Of a DNA stretch of 64,000 bases, positions 52,758 through 63,803 are shown piece by piece. The notes beneath the pieces are model-generated. The model ran no database searches. It had not been told where the DNA came from and was given only the letters and a program-made list of their open reading frames with translations. This stretch comes from Theropithecus gelada. Taxonomy: Eukaryota; Chordata; Mammalia; Primates; Cercopithecidae. The stretch is from NCBI RefSeq assembly GCF_003255815.1, contig NC_037669.1, positions 52,812,093-52,876,092 of the forward strand, written 5' to 3'. The position numbers were made by a program, and so were the translations under genes. Positions within the stretch are counted from its first letter, which is position 1. Each line of letters opens with the position of its first letter.

Positions 52758-53030
52758 TTGACATGTTTTGTTTGATTTAGTCCTACAAATTTGATGCCTT
52801 TTATACCACTATAAGTATATTTTTTTAATTTTTATTTTTTTGGTTTGTTGCCAGTATCGAGAAATAAAATGATTTCTGTATACTGACCTTGTATCCAATG
52901 ACCTTGCTAAATTCACTTATTAATTTAATAGTTTTTGTATATATTCTTTTGGATGGTTTACATACACAATCATTATACAATATCAACAATTGATGACATA
53001 TTTGTTGCTTCCTTTCTGACGAGGCCTCTT
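52758..53030 (-). mobile_element. Old L1 ORF2, antisense, continuation
   Basis: 'tgatttctgtatactgacct', then 'atccaatgaccttgctaaat' continues the ORF2 order after the L1PA insert. Confidence 0.75.
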
Positions 53031-53224
53031 ATAAATATTTATTGCTTTGGAGTTCATTTCTTAACTACTATGCTTCCATCAGAATTGCTATGCCGAACAT
53101 CAAAGCTCTCTGTAGAGCCCTCTTCCCTCCCAAATCCGACAATTCCTAGGATCCATAGCAGGTATTCTTTACGTGTGTTCATTATCAAAGGCTTTCTCGC
53201 CCAAAGGACAGAAAACCTGACTAC

Positions 53225-53470
53225 AGTGGTATAAACAAATAGAAAATTTCTGTTTGTTTGTTGTTGTTTGCCTAGGGAGTTACCTACAGGAGAGTCTACA
53301 TAAATGGCTGCTGCAGCTCCAGACATCACATCTATATTCAAGGCACAAAGGAGAAGAAAGTGGGTAAGGACCCTAGTTCTGGTCACGTGGTCTCTGCTAA
53401 TTTCAAGGGAGCCTGGAAAAGTGGGACATGGAATTATTCCAGTTGACTCAGAGATCCATAATCTGGGCCA
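53225..53470 (+). repeat. Ancient repeat shared with three other loci, family not named
   Basis: 'tgactacagtggtataaaca' and then 'acatcacatctatattcaag'. The second phrase nearly repeats 'ccatcacgtctatattccaa' at 41860. Confidence 0.4.
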
Positions 53471-54150
53471 GACACAGTGCTTCTTTGCACAAAATGGCAG
53501 TTCAGTTAGCAAAGAAGGGGGAATGGTACTGGGTAGGCAGCTAGCAGGGCCTACGACAACACAAATAAATGTACCTCCTCCACAACAGGCTTCTGCCTGC
53601 TCTCTCTTGCATCCATTAGGTACCCTGTCCCCTCTGAACAACACTGCTTTCTGCTATAGTTGGAGGGGCCTCCAGGTGGTCAAGCTGCCCTGCGATGTAG
53701 CTGCCAAATTGAGCAAATGCTTCTTGTCTCCTTTCATGCTACCCTTGTTTAGAATTGTCACATCGTAGTGCCACTTGTGCCTAAAACATTAAAGATTTTT
53801 TTTTTTTGGTGAAACAGTTCACTTAACAGCTCTCTTCTTTGGTAGGACACCAGTGTCAGGGGCTGAGCCGAGTCAAGCAAGAATCTCCACACTGCACACA
53901 CTGCCCCCATTGAGGACCAGAATTTATGACTGAGTCAAGTTGGCTATGCTAGGTGCCACCTTTCCTCAAGATGACTTCTTGCCCAGTTAGGTACTAGTGC
54001 TCTAGTGAGCTGGGATTCTGATCTGAAGCTCCACTCAGGCTCAACCTGGGACCCTGGCTACACACATAAGTAAGCCCCAAACTAGGAAACCATTTTGGCT
54101 TCAGAGCACTTTAGAACTTGGATGACACAGCAGTTTTGAATTTTTTTAGC
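53471..54150. other. Unique sequence, no gene supported
   Basis: Opposed open frames at 53054-53644 (-, 196 codons) and 53304-53768 (+, 154 codons) overlap. The minus-strand one is the longest frame besides MDK and antisense-L1 frames, but I recognise no domain. Its 3' half lies over repeat-like sequence, so I do not call a gene. Confidence 0.4.
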
Positions 54151-54335
54151 TAGCTGGTAAATCAAGCAACCTAGAGTTTAGATCCAATCCTGGCACTCAT
54201 TGGCTAATTATTGTTAGGAAATTTCATTCCCTTCACTGGGCCTCACGTTCTCCATCTGAAACCATAAAAGACTTGGACCATACGGCCTCTCATGGTCAGC
54301 CCAGCTCAACTCTTTTTAGAACCCACCCCATGAGA
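54150..54335 (+). repeat. MIR SINE
   Basis: 'ccaatcctggcactcattgg' and then 'gggcctcacgttctccatct'. Confidence 0.6.
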
Positions 54336-54414
54336 ACACGCAAGGGCACTCAGGATTTGTCCCTCAGTATTTGTCAGCTCAGATCCTGAGTATCAGAGCA
54401 GGAGGTCCTAAGAT

Positions 54415-54495
54415 CACCCCCCATCAAAGATGAGGAAACTAAGAAAGGTAAAGCAACTTGCCCAGGATTTGAACCCAGGTCTGTCTGACTCTATC
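54415..54495 (-). repeat. MIR SINE fragment (antisense)
   Basis: 'aaagatgaggaaactaagaa', then gcaacttgcccaggatttga, then 'acccaggtctgtctgactct'. Confidence 0.75.
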
Positions 54496-56165
54496 TCAGG
54501 CTGTAGATCACCACAAGTAACACGTGGCTTCTACCAGTACTAGTCCCACACTTCCTGAGAATGGTGCCTCTGGAGCCAGTTGTGCAAAGCCTTAGCTGCA
54601 GAGAAGATGCTCCTGCTTGTGGGTGGAGTTGAAAGAGCTCCCAGGTGAGGGCAGGGCTGTCATCCACCCACCCAGCCATCTGTCTGTCTGCAAGATTCCC
54701 CTGTTCTGCTAAGCACTCATTTTTGCCCTGCCTTTCCCTGTTATGGGCTTCATATTTTATGATTTCAATATAAATAATTTACCAGGAATCATCATTCCCT
54801 AGACTGCTCGGCCTGCTATAGAAATCTGACTGCTCAAATCCTCAGCTGAATCCAACAGAGGAAATACAAATACTCTTACCTGTAAGCATCCAGAACCGAG
54901 AAGGAAGGCAGCCTGCCACATTTGTACCCACATCATTCATTCGGCGGTGGATCTCAGGGCCTTCCACTCAGGAGGCCTATACATAGACCCAAGTGGGTGC
55001 TTTCTCTTCACAGCGTCTCCAAGGGAGGCCATGTGCACATTCTAACAGCTGCACCTTGCAACCTTTTTGTGAGAACTTACATCTTATTTGCTGAGCTGCC
55101 TCAGTTTTCCCCCAAACACTCAACCTTTGGGAGGACAAATGGCAAAAAACAAGTGGGAGTATTTGGTTTATTGGCCATCCTCTGAGGCAAAGGCAGACAG
55201 GATCCCAAATTGCTGACCTCTCCCTGCGCCATTCACTGCTGCAGGTTCCTGAGGGAGATTCGCAGAGATCCAGGCAATGCCTACCCCTTATTACTTTCTC
55301 GTCTCCTATTCAAATAAGCTTGGTGGTTTATATTGGAGCAGAAAGAACTCCTTTTACTCCTCTTGACTAACCTTTCAGCCAGTGTTCCTTAGTCTTTAGT
55401 AAAGGGCATTTCTTTTTCCAATCTGTCATGGACTGATACTTCTATAAAAATACAATAAAAATGAATTACTTGAAAAAATAAGAAAAAAATGACATACAAA
55501 GTCAAAGCCGAAATTTTCTATTAGATTCAACAGACATAAAATTACTCTGTCAAACTGCTATAAAAATGTCTAAACCACCTCAATTTCAATTTTTACCTCG
55601 TTGCAGGCCAGTTTCAAATAGTTTACTGGCAAGCACTGGTCCACAGCACATGATGGAATGGCACTTTGCCAGGCCGCAAAGGGCAAATGTGTGATACATG
55701 TGCATACTACCCCACAACCCATCCCACAACCACAGCAGGCCATGCTAATTGATCAGAACATTTAGTCTTGAATGCGGCCCCAGATTCCTCCTCAGCACAT
55801 GCCTCCACTCCCAAACTCAGACTGGGCATGCAAATGAAAACTATTATCCCTAGTTCCTTTTGTTCAGCCCCACACTCTAATCTTAGTTCTTCCAACACCT
55901 CAGAGCTGCTGTCCCGACCATCCACTATACCCCTCCTTTCTGCTTTATCCAATTTGGGTACTTTTCCAAGGGACCAGAGCCTGTGAGTCAGGGAGGCAGC
56001 CCTGGCCCTGGGTTCGTTGGAGGTAAGAGAGAGAAGTGCAACCACGAAATTTCAAGGAAGGAAAAGGCCAGTAGAGTTCCCCCCTCCCCATCTAGTTCTA
56101 CTTATGATCTCTTTATACCCCTCTAGTATTATGGCCTAATTGTGTGCTTTGAATCTTTTAGTAGA
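54496..56165. other. Mostly unique sequence, no gene supported
   Basis: Frames at 54922-55185 (+) and 55707-56045 (-, 112 codons) have no recognisable domain. Around 55400-55690, 'gtcatggactgatacttcta' and 'actggtccacagcacatgat' hint at an ancient DNA transposon that I could not name. Confidence 0.35.
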
Positions 56166-56179
56166 GATACCATCTGTAG

Positions 56180-56390
56180 AGCGCCTGTGATGCACTAGGC
56201 TTTATTTTCAGTGATTATTTTTGCTATCTCAATTCGTCACATAACACCTCTATGAAATAGCCATTATTATAACCCCATTTCAACAGTGGATGAAACTCAA
56301 AGAGAGAAAATAATTGCTCAAGTTCATGCAGTCGTGAGCGATAGAGCTTGGATTCAAAAGGAGATCTGTCGCGTTTCCAAAGTCTGTCCT
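56180..56390 (-). repeat. MIR SINE (antisense), left part, split by L1
   Basis: 'aaccccatttcaacagtgga', 'tcatgcagtcgtgagcgata', ending tccaaagtctgtcct. It resumes at 57698 with the same 14-mer. Confidence 0.78.
56377..56390. repeat. L1 target-site duplication, left copy
   Basis: ccaaagtctgtcct, identical to 57699-57712 and about 1.3 kb away from it. Part of a MIR. Confidence 0.85.
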
Positions 56391-57212
56391 TTGGCACATC
56401 TCAAAAGAAGACATACACGCGGCCAACAAACATGAAAAAATGCTCAACATTATTAATCATTAGAGAAACGCAAATCAAAACCATAATGAGATGCCATCTC
56501 ATGCCAGTCAGAATGGCCATTGTTAAAAAGTCAGAAAATAATGGATGTTGGCAAGGTTGCAGAGCAAAGGGAATGCTTACATGCCATTGGAGGGAATGTA
56601 AATTAGTTCAGCCACTGTGGAAAGCAATTTGGAAATTTCTCAAAGAACTTAATACAGAACTATTATTCAACCCAGCAGTTCCATTACTGGATATATATCC
56701 AAGGGAATATAAATCGTTCTACCAAAAACATACATGCACTCAAGTTGATTGCAACACTATTCACAATAGCAATGACATAGAATCAACCTAGATGCCCATC
56801 AACGGTAGACCGGATAAAGAAAATGTGGTAATATAGACCATAGAATACTACAAAGCCATAAAAAAGAACAAAATTCTGTCCTTTGCAGCAACATGGATGT
56901 AGCTAGAGGCCATTATCCTAAGCAAATTAATGCAGGGAAAGAAAACCAAATACCACATGTTCTCACTTCTAAGTGGAAGCTAAACATTGAGTACAGATAG
57001 ACACAAACGGGAATCATAGACACTGGAGCTTAGGTGAGTGTAGAGGGTGGGAGGAGGATGAGGATCAAAAAGCTACCTAGTGATCACTACGCTCACTACC
57101 TGGGTGATGAAATTATCTGTGCACCAAACCCCAGTGACACGCAATTTACTCATGCAAAGAAACCTGCACGTATATCCCCTGAACCTAAAATAAAAGTTGA
57201 AAAAGAACAAGA
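56391..57212 (+). mobile_element. L1 (L1PB/L1MA-type) 3' end, 5' truncated
   Basis: The ORF2 C-terminal region ('agaagacatacacgcggcca', 'atgagatgccatctcatgcc', 'aacccagcagttccattact') and the 3' UTR to 'gaacctaaaataaaagttga'. The 147-codon frame at 56348-56791 is the ORF2 C-terminal remnant. The insertion splits a MIR and its target repeat is ccaaagtctgtcct. Confidence 0.92.
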
Positions 57213-57213
57213 A

Positions 57214-57520
57214 GGCTGGGCACAGTGACTCAAGCCTGTAATCCCAGCACTCTGGGAGGCAGAGGCAAGCGGATCACCTGAGGTCAGGAGTTCGAGACCA
57301 GCCTGACCAACATGGAGAAACTCCATCTCTACTAAAACTACAAAATTAGCTGGGCGTGGTGGTGTGTGCCTGTAATCCCAGCTACTCAGGAGGCTGAGGC
57401 AGGAGAATCACTTGAACCCGGGAGGCAGAGGTTGCAGTCAACTGAGATCACATCATTGCACTCCAGCCTGAGCAACAAGAGTGAAACTCCGTCTCAAAAA
57501 AAAAAAAAAAAGAAAAAGAA
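57214..57520 (+). mobile_element. AluS-type element nested at the L1 poly(A) site
   Basis: A full dimer starting 'ggctgggcacagtgactcaa' and ending in 16 A then gaaaaagaaaagaca. It sits between the L1 3' end and the downstream 175-bp segment. Confidence 0.93.
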
Positions 57521-57521
57521 A

Positions 57522-57698
57522 AGACAGAAAGATTATTTGTATTGGTTTTTACCAAATTCTCGTATTCATAGCCAACTTAGAGTTGTAATTGATGAATGAG
57601 TAGTTCCAACATAAATGGTGGTTGATTATTTTGTTACATTAATGAATAATATGAAAATAAAACAACAAAGATAGTTTTTTGGTGGAGAAAAACAAACC
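57522..57698 (+). mobile_element. Probable L1 3'-transduced segment
   Basis: About 175 bp of non-L1 sequence ('attggtttttaccaaattct' through 'agttttttggtggagaaaaa'). It follows the L1 and Alu but precedes the right copy of the L1 target duplication and the rest of the MIR, so it arrived with the L1. An AATAAA at 57656-57661 lies about 25 nt before a short A-rich end (gagaaaaacaaa), as expected if the L1 transcript read through to a downstream poly(A) signal. Confidence 0.7.
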
Positions 57699-57760
57699 CA
57701 AAGTCTGTCCTGTAATCCACTTTATCGTCTCTTACCTCCATCCAGACCCAGCGTTGGAAT
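57699..57760 (-). repeat. MIR SINE, right part after L1
   Basis: 'ccaaagtctgtcctgtaatc' then cactttatcg continues the antisense MIR end ('actccaaagcctgtgctctt' region). Confidence 0.65.
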
Positions 57761-57781
57761 TGGGAAGACGAATTGGGAAGA
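57756..57781. repeat. 13-bp tandem duplication
   Basis: gaattgggaagac occurs twice back to back. A simple local duplication. Confidence 0.9.
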
Positions 57782-57833
57782 CAAGCTGGAGCTCCCTCTA
57801 GAGGTGACATGATGCAATCCAGTTGTCGTCAAA

Positions 57834-57849
57834 TGGTACCGCGGTACCA
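57834..57849. repeat. Perfect 16-bp CpG-containing palindrome
   Basis: TGGTACCGCGGTACCA equals its own reverse complement, with a KpnI-type site on each arm and a central ccgcgg. Confidence 0.97.
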
Positions 57850-58214
57850 GGCAAGGGAGGCAGCACTTCCCCTCCCCACCCCTAAATGGCAGTGAAGGGC
57901 AGACCAGCGATCAGCCCTAAGTCTTTGCCTTAAAGATTACACGTTAATGTGCACCGAGGAATTATCATGTCCACTCCCACAGTCCCTGAGTGTTGCTAAG
58001 GCATTTCATTGCCAGTATTTATTTGCCTCTCTAGGTCCTGGAATCTTGACATTTTCAGGTGGGAGGCTACAGAATGAACCTAAAATAACTGATGGAATGA
58101 GTTAGTATTTTATCAAAAGCATTGGCTGGAGAATTCACCCATCTGGCCTAAGCAATCTGGCCTCCTAGACAACTGCAGAAATAAATAAAACCAAATAAGA
58201 AAATGAGAATAACA

Positions 58215-58262
58215 ACTGCTACTATTTATTGAGCTCCATATGCTGAGCACCATGATAAACAG
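58215..58262 (-). repeat. MIR SINE fragment (antisense)
   Basis: 'ctactatttattgagctcca' then tatgctgagcacc is the start of an antisense MIR, which ends in an AT microsatellite. Confidence 0.6.
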
Positions 58263-58292
58263 TATATATATGTATATATATATGTATATATC
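58262..58292. repeat. (TA)n/(TATG)n microsatellite
   Basis: tatatatatgtatatatatat-type run. Read antisense, it gives an Ile-Tyr repeat. Confidence 0.9.
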
Positions 58293-58689
58293 TAAAATCC
58301 AAACACCATTCCTTTGCATTTGTTCACTGAAAAGAAAATTTTCATTCTTTGAGAGAGTGATTTTTTTCACAAGACCCTAAAGTCATTTTGGTATAGAGCA
58401 GATGAGAAAGTTGGGCTATCCATGGCTGTGTTTATGTAAAATGAAATGATGACTACGGAATAAGGAGAGCAATTTCCTGTGTGCCTCAGAAACTAGCTCT
58501 TAAGACTGCTAAAAAGGGGGCTCTGGATGATTTTGAACAGTGGCAGCCCTCCAAAAGGATATTTGTAGTTAAGGTGATTTTTTTCCTTTCCAAAAAAGCA
58601 GCACTTGTTTGTTTTCTGAATTGCAAAGGCCATTTATCTTTACTGTAGAAAGTAGAAAACAGAAAAGATTTTTTAAAAACCAGAAACAT

Positions 58690-58878
58690 GAATTATTTGT
58701 AGTGTTACTGTTTTTGTTGTTTCCAGTTTTGTTGCTATTAAAATTATGCTGCAATGAATATTTTGTATTTACATATTTTTCGTACACCTCTGATTATTTG
58801 CTTAATACAAATTTTGAGAAATAGAATTTCTGGGTCAAAAAGTATGTATATCTTAAAAACTTTAAAACCTCATTGCAG
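58690..58878 (-). mobile_element. Old L1 fragment (antisense)
   Basis: 'aaattatgctgcaatgaata', then 'aatagaatttctgggtcaaa' is the reversed L1 3' ORF2 text. Broken by the Alu at 58879. Confidence 0.65.
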
Positions 58879-59152
58879 GCCAGTTGCAGTGGCTTATGCT
58901 TGTAACCCCAGTACTTTGGGAGGCTGAGGTGGGTGGATTGCTTGAGCCCAGAGTTCAAGACCAGCTAGAGCAACATGGTGAAACCCCATCTCTACTAAGA
59001 CTACAAAAAATTAGCTGGATGTGATGGCACACGCCTGTAGTCCCAGCTACCTGGGAGGCTTATGTGGGAGGATCACCTTACCCTGGCAGGTGGAGGCTGC
59101 AGTGAGCCGTGATGGCACCACTGCACTCTAGCCTGAGTGACAGAGTGAAAAA
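58879..59152 (+). mobile_element. Alu element
   Basis: 'ggccagttgcagtggcttat' to 'gagtgacagagtgaaaaaca'. The tail is very short. Confidence 0.92.
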
Positions 59153-59271
59153 CAAATTTAATTGCTATTGAAGGTAAAATATGCTCAGAAAAAAAATTCA
59201 TTGTGAAGTTAGTAAGTGAAAAATGTTATTTTAAGGTGAATGTTTTGATTATTAATAAGATGAAACTTTTA

Positions 59272-59556
59272 TTTTTGAGATAGAATCTCACTCTGTTGCC
59301 CAGGCTGGAGTGCAGTGGCAAGATCTCTGCTCACTGTAACCTCCACCTCTCCGACTCAAGCGATTCTCCAAACAGCCTCCAGAGTAGCTGGGATTACCGG
59401 CGCCCGCAACCACGTCCAGCTAATTTTTGTATTTTTAGTAGAGATGGGGTTTTACCGTATTGGCCAGGCTGGTCTCGAACTCCTGACCTCCAGTGATCCA
59501 CCTGCCTCGGCTTCCCAAAGTGCTGAGATTACAGGTATGAGCCACCGCACCCCACC
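59272..59556 (-). mobile_element. AluS-type (antisense)
   Basis: 'gagatagaatctcactctgt' to 'gagccaccgcaccccacc'. Flanking repeats agatgaaactttta (59258-59271) and agatggaattttta (59557-59570). The 184-codon frame from 59315 is Alu antisense read into L1, not a gene. Confidence 0.94.
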
Positions 59557-59570
59557 AGATGGAATTTTTA

Positions 59571-59880
59571 ATATATTTATTTGTTTTTTGTATTTATTCT
59601 TTTATGGGTTGCCTGTTCATGACTTTTGCTTATTTTCATATCTTTTAAATGTTTGTGTGAGGACTGCTTACGGACTAAAGAAACCAACCTTTGTATGTCA
59701 TATATCTTGCCTTCTCTCATTTGTCATTTGCTTTTCAATCTTTAATGGTTTTTTAAATTATATTTTTTACTTTCATGGTAGTTGGATATATAAATCTCTT
59801 TCTCTATGGATCTGTCTTTGCTTGTATACTTTTAAAGGCCTTTCTCACATGGAGATAAATATTCACTAAGGTAACTGCTT
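59571..59880 (-). mobile_element. Old L1 fragment (antisense), continuation
   Basis: 'gttcatgacttttgcttatt', then 'tttttactttcatggtagtt' and an ataaatctctttctctatgg stretch match reversed L1M text. Confidence 0.5.
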
Positions 59881-60098
59881 TGCAGGGAGCAACATGTTTT
59901 TGGACATGTTGTATAAACACTGGTGTATTGTTTTTAAAGGCTCAGTGCTTTATAGCCACACTTTTACATTTATTCACTTAATCCTTTTTTTTTCAACCAA
60001 CATCTGACGAGTATCCCTATTTGCCAAGCTCTATGCCAATAACTGAGGGTGCCAAGATGAATATTTTAAAAGCTCATAGATCAACCTGACCCTGTTTC

Positions 60099-60118
60099 AG
60101 TTTGGCCAAGGCCAAACT
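60099..60118. repeat. 9-bp inverted repeat with 2-nt loop
   Basis: AGTTTGGCC (60099-60107), aa, GGCCAAACT (60110-60118). No T-tract or gene end is linked to it. Confidence 0.9.
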
Positions 60119-60214
60119 TGGCCACCCAGGAAGCCACAGGAAAAGGGAGGATGTGGTGTAGCTCTCCTTCATCTCTTCTCCTTGGCTTCAGTCCGTCCCA
60201 CAGTGTGGGTGCTT

Positions 60215-61385
60215 CCTGGGGCTCTGTTCCAGGTCTTCTCTTCCTGTAACTTCTCACAAGATCCCTGGGTGATCGTCTCCAGTAATGGGTATATGTGGAT
60301 CCCCATATCACCCTCTGAGCATCAGAGCTATATATGCTACCTTCATCTCCACCTGTGGCCCCCCAAGCACCTCAAACTCAACACATCCCAAACAGAGCTC
60401 ATTGCTGTACCCACCAGCCTCACCTCCCTGGTTCAGCTCCATAAACAGGCCCACTGTATATCCAATGATCAGCCAGCAACCTGAGGGTCACCCTTTGTCC
60501 TGGCCTCTCTATCCCCTGTTGCATCTAACCAATCACCAAACCTTGACGATTCTACCATTCTAATATAGTTCATCTCCAGCCCCTTCTTTCCAAACCCACT
60601 ACCACGACCTTACTCTGGGCCACTCTCGTCTTGCACCTGTGTTATTGTCCCAGCCTCCTGACTAAACTCCATGCTTTCTGTCTAGACCCTTGACAACTCA
60701 TCTTCCACACAGCTGGCTAAGCGATCTTTCTCAAGAATGACTCCGACCATGTCACATCCCTCAAGACCCTTCAGTGTGTCTTCACTGGCCTCAGGATAAA
60801 GTCCATGCTCCTTAGCCTGCAAGACCCCTTATGATGGGACCCCTGCCAACTTATCTAGACTCATCTGTCTTAGTCCTTACCTGCCTTCCTTCCTCACTCC
60901 AACCACATGACTGTTCGCAGATCCCTTGTTCTTGCCCCCAGGGCTTTTCAAATGCTATTTTCTCTGCCTGGAACTCTCCCCACCAACCCCACATATTCAC
61001 CTGGCTAACTCCTATTTATCCACAAGGCTCAGCTTAGGTATCACTTCCTCTGGGAAGCCTTATTTTAAATCCACTCTCACATCCAAGAGCTTAAGTACTC
61101 CTCTCTGCTCCTACAATCTCCCTTTTCACTTAACTTAAATAGTGTCCCATAATTGCATGTTTACCTCTCTTGTCTTCCTCTCTTGACTGTGGCATAGCTG
61201 CATGGGTTATACATGCACAACTCACAAGAGCTGTAAAGGGTGGCCCCTGGGGTTATCCAGTGTACACCCTACACGACTATACAGGGAAGCCCTAACTGTG
61301 ACCTCTTTGAAGAGCAGGACTACATCTTGTTCACTCTTGTATAACATATGTGCTCAGAAAATATTTGTTAAATACATGGATGGAT
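60215..61385 (+). repeat. L2 LINE, about 1.1 kb including the ORF2 end and 3' UTR
   Basis: The longest L2 here: 'acctcaaactcaacacatcc', 'tgggccactctcgtcttgca', 'aggataaagtccatgctcct', 'cacttcctctgggaagcctt', ending 'aaaatatttgttaaatacat' and a GGAT repeat. Coding frames are broken. Confidence 0.88.
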
Positions 61386-61547
61386 GGATGGATCCATATA
61401 GAACTTTCTCCTTGGTCTCCATGTCTTCCGGCCAACAAGAGTCCACACCATTCATTATCCCTGTCATCTCCCATCTGCTCATCTCTAACCAATTCACCAC
61501 CTCCCCTATCTTCCAAGCAAATGTCTTATGTCTGGGAGTTAGTCTTT

Positions 61548-61850
61548 TTTTTTTTTTTTTTTTTTTTTGAGACAGAGTTTTGCTCCTGTTGCCCAGGCCG
61601 GAGTACAATGGCACAATTTCGGTTCACCACAACCTCCGCCTCCCAGGTTCAAGTGATTCTCCTGCCTCAGCCTCCCGAGTAACTGGGATTACAGGCATGT
61701 GCCACCATGCCCAGCTAATTTTGTATTTTTAGTAGAGACAGGGTTTCTCCGTGTTGGTCAGGCTGGTCTCAAACTCCCCATCTCAGGTGATCCAACCACC
61801 TTGGCCTCCCAAAGTGCTGGGGTTACAGGTGTGAGCCACCGCGCCTGGCC
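61548..61850 (-). mobile_element. Alu (antisense)
   Basis: A long T tract, then 'gagacagagttttgctcctg', ending 'gagccaccgcgcctggcc'. Direct repeats gggagttagtcttt (61534-61547) and gggagctagtcttt (61851-61864). Confidence 0.95.
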
Positions 61851-61864
61851 GGGAGCTAGTCTTT

Positions 61865-62179
61865 ATATTGCTTAAAATTAAGACTCATTTCCCTTTAACT
61901 GCTGCCCCAACTCCTAAGAGTCCCCTGAAGATTTGATCAGGAATGATTGATCACCAGGGATTATATAGATTTTCATCTCTGACATCATGAAAAGTTGACC
62001 AGACTCTACTGGATTTCAGGGCATAGAAGATTTGAAGAGAAAATAGCTTAAATTTCCTTCCTTTCCCCTCTTCCCCTTTCGAACACTATTTAAAGAGAAA
62101 TTGCCTTTGGAAAATTACAGAGATTTTTTTCTCTGTATCCTAAAGAGGAAAAAAAGACTTTATAAGAATAATAGCCAAG
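61865..62179. other. Unique sequence, no gene seen
   Basis: No frame of interest. A/T-rich. Confidence 0.4.
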
Positions 62180-62515
62180 AGTCTGTGCCTAGCAAACATT
62201 TGAAGATATACTGTACAGATATGCCAAGTGAAAGAAGCCGGACTCAAAAGGCCAAATTTCATTTTATGATATGATATTGGCCTTTGATTTATATGACATT
62301 TTTGAAAAGGCAAAACTATAAGATCAGAAAACAGATAGTAAGTTGCCAGGCATTGAGGGGTTGGGAAATTTGGGAGAAAGATACAACGGTTCTACATCTT
62401 GATTGTGGTGGTAGGTACACAATTGTATACATTTGTCAAAACTTACAGAACTATGCACTAAATAGGATGCACTTTACTATATGTAAATTATACTTTAATT
62501 TGAAAAATGAGAAGG
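62180..62515 (+). mobile_element. Old L1 (L1M) 3' end
   Basis: 'gccaagtgaaagaagccgga', 'gaaaaggcaaaactataaga', 'cagatagtaagttgccaggc', 'aaattatactttaatttgaa' is the L1M 3' end and UTR. Confidence 0.8.
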
Positions 62516-62724
62516 TTGTACTATGAAGAAATCATTAACAATGTAAATGGGAAGCATGCAGAAAGTCACACATGACAAATCCAGTTCTGTTTGTTTCTTC
62601 TTGTTTTATATTTCTGGAAATCCACTGAGAAGTGTCCGTTTTTCCTCGCTCTTTTGACTGTTCTCTCTTTATCCTTCCTTTCTCTCAAACTAAAACAGAC
62701 TTGGATGTTGAACTTGTTTTGCCA

Positions 62725-62940
62725 GTTCCCAGCTGAACCCTGGACAAATCACTCAACCTCCCTGAGTCTCAGTTTCTGGGTTTCCTTATCTGTAGGCTGG
62801 GGATAATCATACTCATCTCTCAGAAACGCGTGAATGCTAAAAAAGATAATGTAAGTAAAGGAAGGCACAGTGTCCTGGGAGAAGCTGTAGTGTTCGCATA
62901 GCACCACTTCATTCAGCCAGTCACCCACCCATTCTCTACT
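62725..62940 (+). repeat. MIR SINE
   Basis: 'tggacaaatcactcaacctc', 'ctgagtctcagtttctgggt', 'tctgtaggctggggataatc'. Confidence 0.82.
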
Positions 62941-63057
62941 GATCATGTGACCAACTCACTGTGTTAAATGTCTACCAGTACCGTAGCAAACACTTTTATT
63001 TAAAGTTTCTTATTTAATCCTCCCAACCCCATGAAGAAACTAAAATTCAAAAATATC

Positions 63058-63385
63058 AGCCCAAGCGCAGCGGTTCATGCCTGTTATCCTAGCACTTTAG
63101 GAGGCTGAGGCGAGAGGATCGCTTGAGCCCAGCAGTTCAAGGCCAGCCTGGGCAATGTAGAAAGACCCTGTCTCTACAAAAAATAATTTCAAAAAATTAG
63201 CCAGGCATGGCGGCACATGCTTGTAGTCCCAGCTAGGTGGGAGGGCTGAAGTGGGAGGATCACTTGAGCCTGGGGGATAAAGGCTGTAGTGAGCCATGAT
63301 CATGCCACTGCACTCCAGCCTGGGCAACAGAAGGAGACCCTGTCTGGAAAACAAAACAAAACAAAACAAAACAAAACAAAAAACC
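63058..63385 (+). mobile_element. AluJ-type element
   Basis: 'agcccaagcgcagcggttca' to a CAAAA-repeat tail (63347-63380). Many old substitutions. Confidence 0.92.
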
Positions 63386-63454
63386 TTAAATACAGGTTGC
63401 ATAGCCAGAAAAAGGTGTCAACAAGATGCAAATTTTTCTCAGTCCATCCACTCC

Positions 63455-63645
63455 TTCCTCAGGTGTCAGAAACTGTCTTTCTAGTGTTATCCCCTTTGGC
63501 CCTCATAAAAATCCTATGAGGCATGAAGTCTTATTCCTATTGTAGAGTTACAGAAACTGAGGAATTGTCCCTTGCCCAATGACACACAAAGCTAGTAAGT
63601 GACTTACTTGTACAGCCCCAGTCAAGTGTAGTCACTGCTAGCTGG
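63455..63645 (-). repeat. MIR SINE (antisense)
   Basis: 'ccctcataaaaatcctatga', 'gttacagaaactgaggaatt', 'tgacacacaaagctagtaag'. Confidence 0.78.
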
Positions 63646-63803
63646 TCCAGGTCAAGTCGCCAAGCACAGCATGTACCCTCTTTCGCCAACCCAAAATCTG
63701 GGCTGTCTGTGACGCACAGGAGCACACAGGATGTCAATGCACATAGGAAAAGGTTCTATCACTGCGCCGAGAGGTAGAGGCAGCTGGAGTTTAAAAGCAT
63801 CCT

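Noticed and set aside
59315..59869. 184-codon frame (+)
   Set aside because: Antisense Alu read into antisense L1. Not a gene.
60099..60118. Inverted repeat as a transcription terminator
   Set aside because: No T-tract, no adjacent gene and a eukaryotic context. Kept only as a small inverted repeat.
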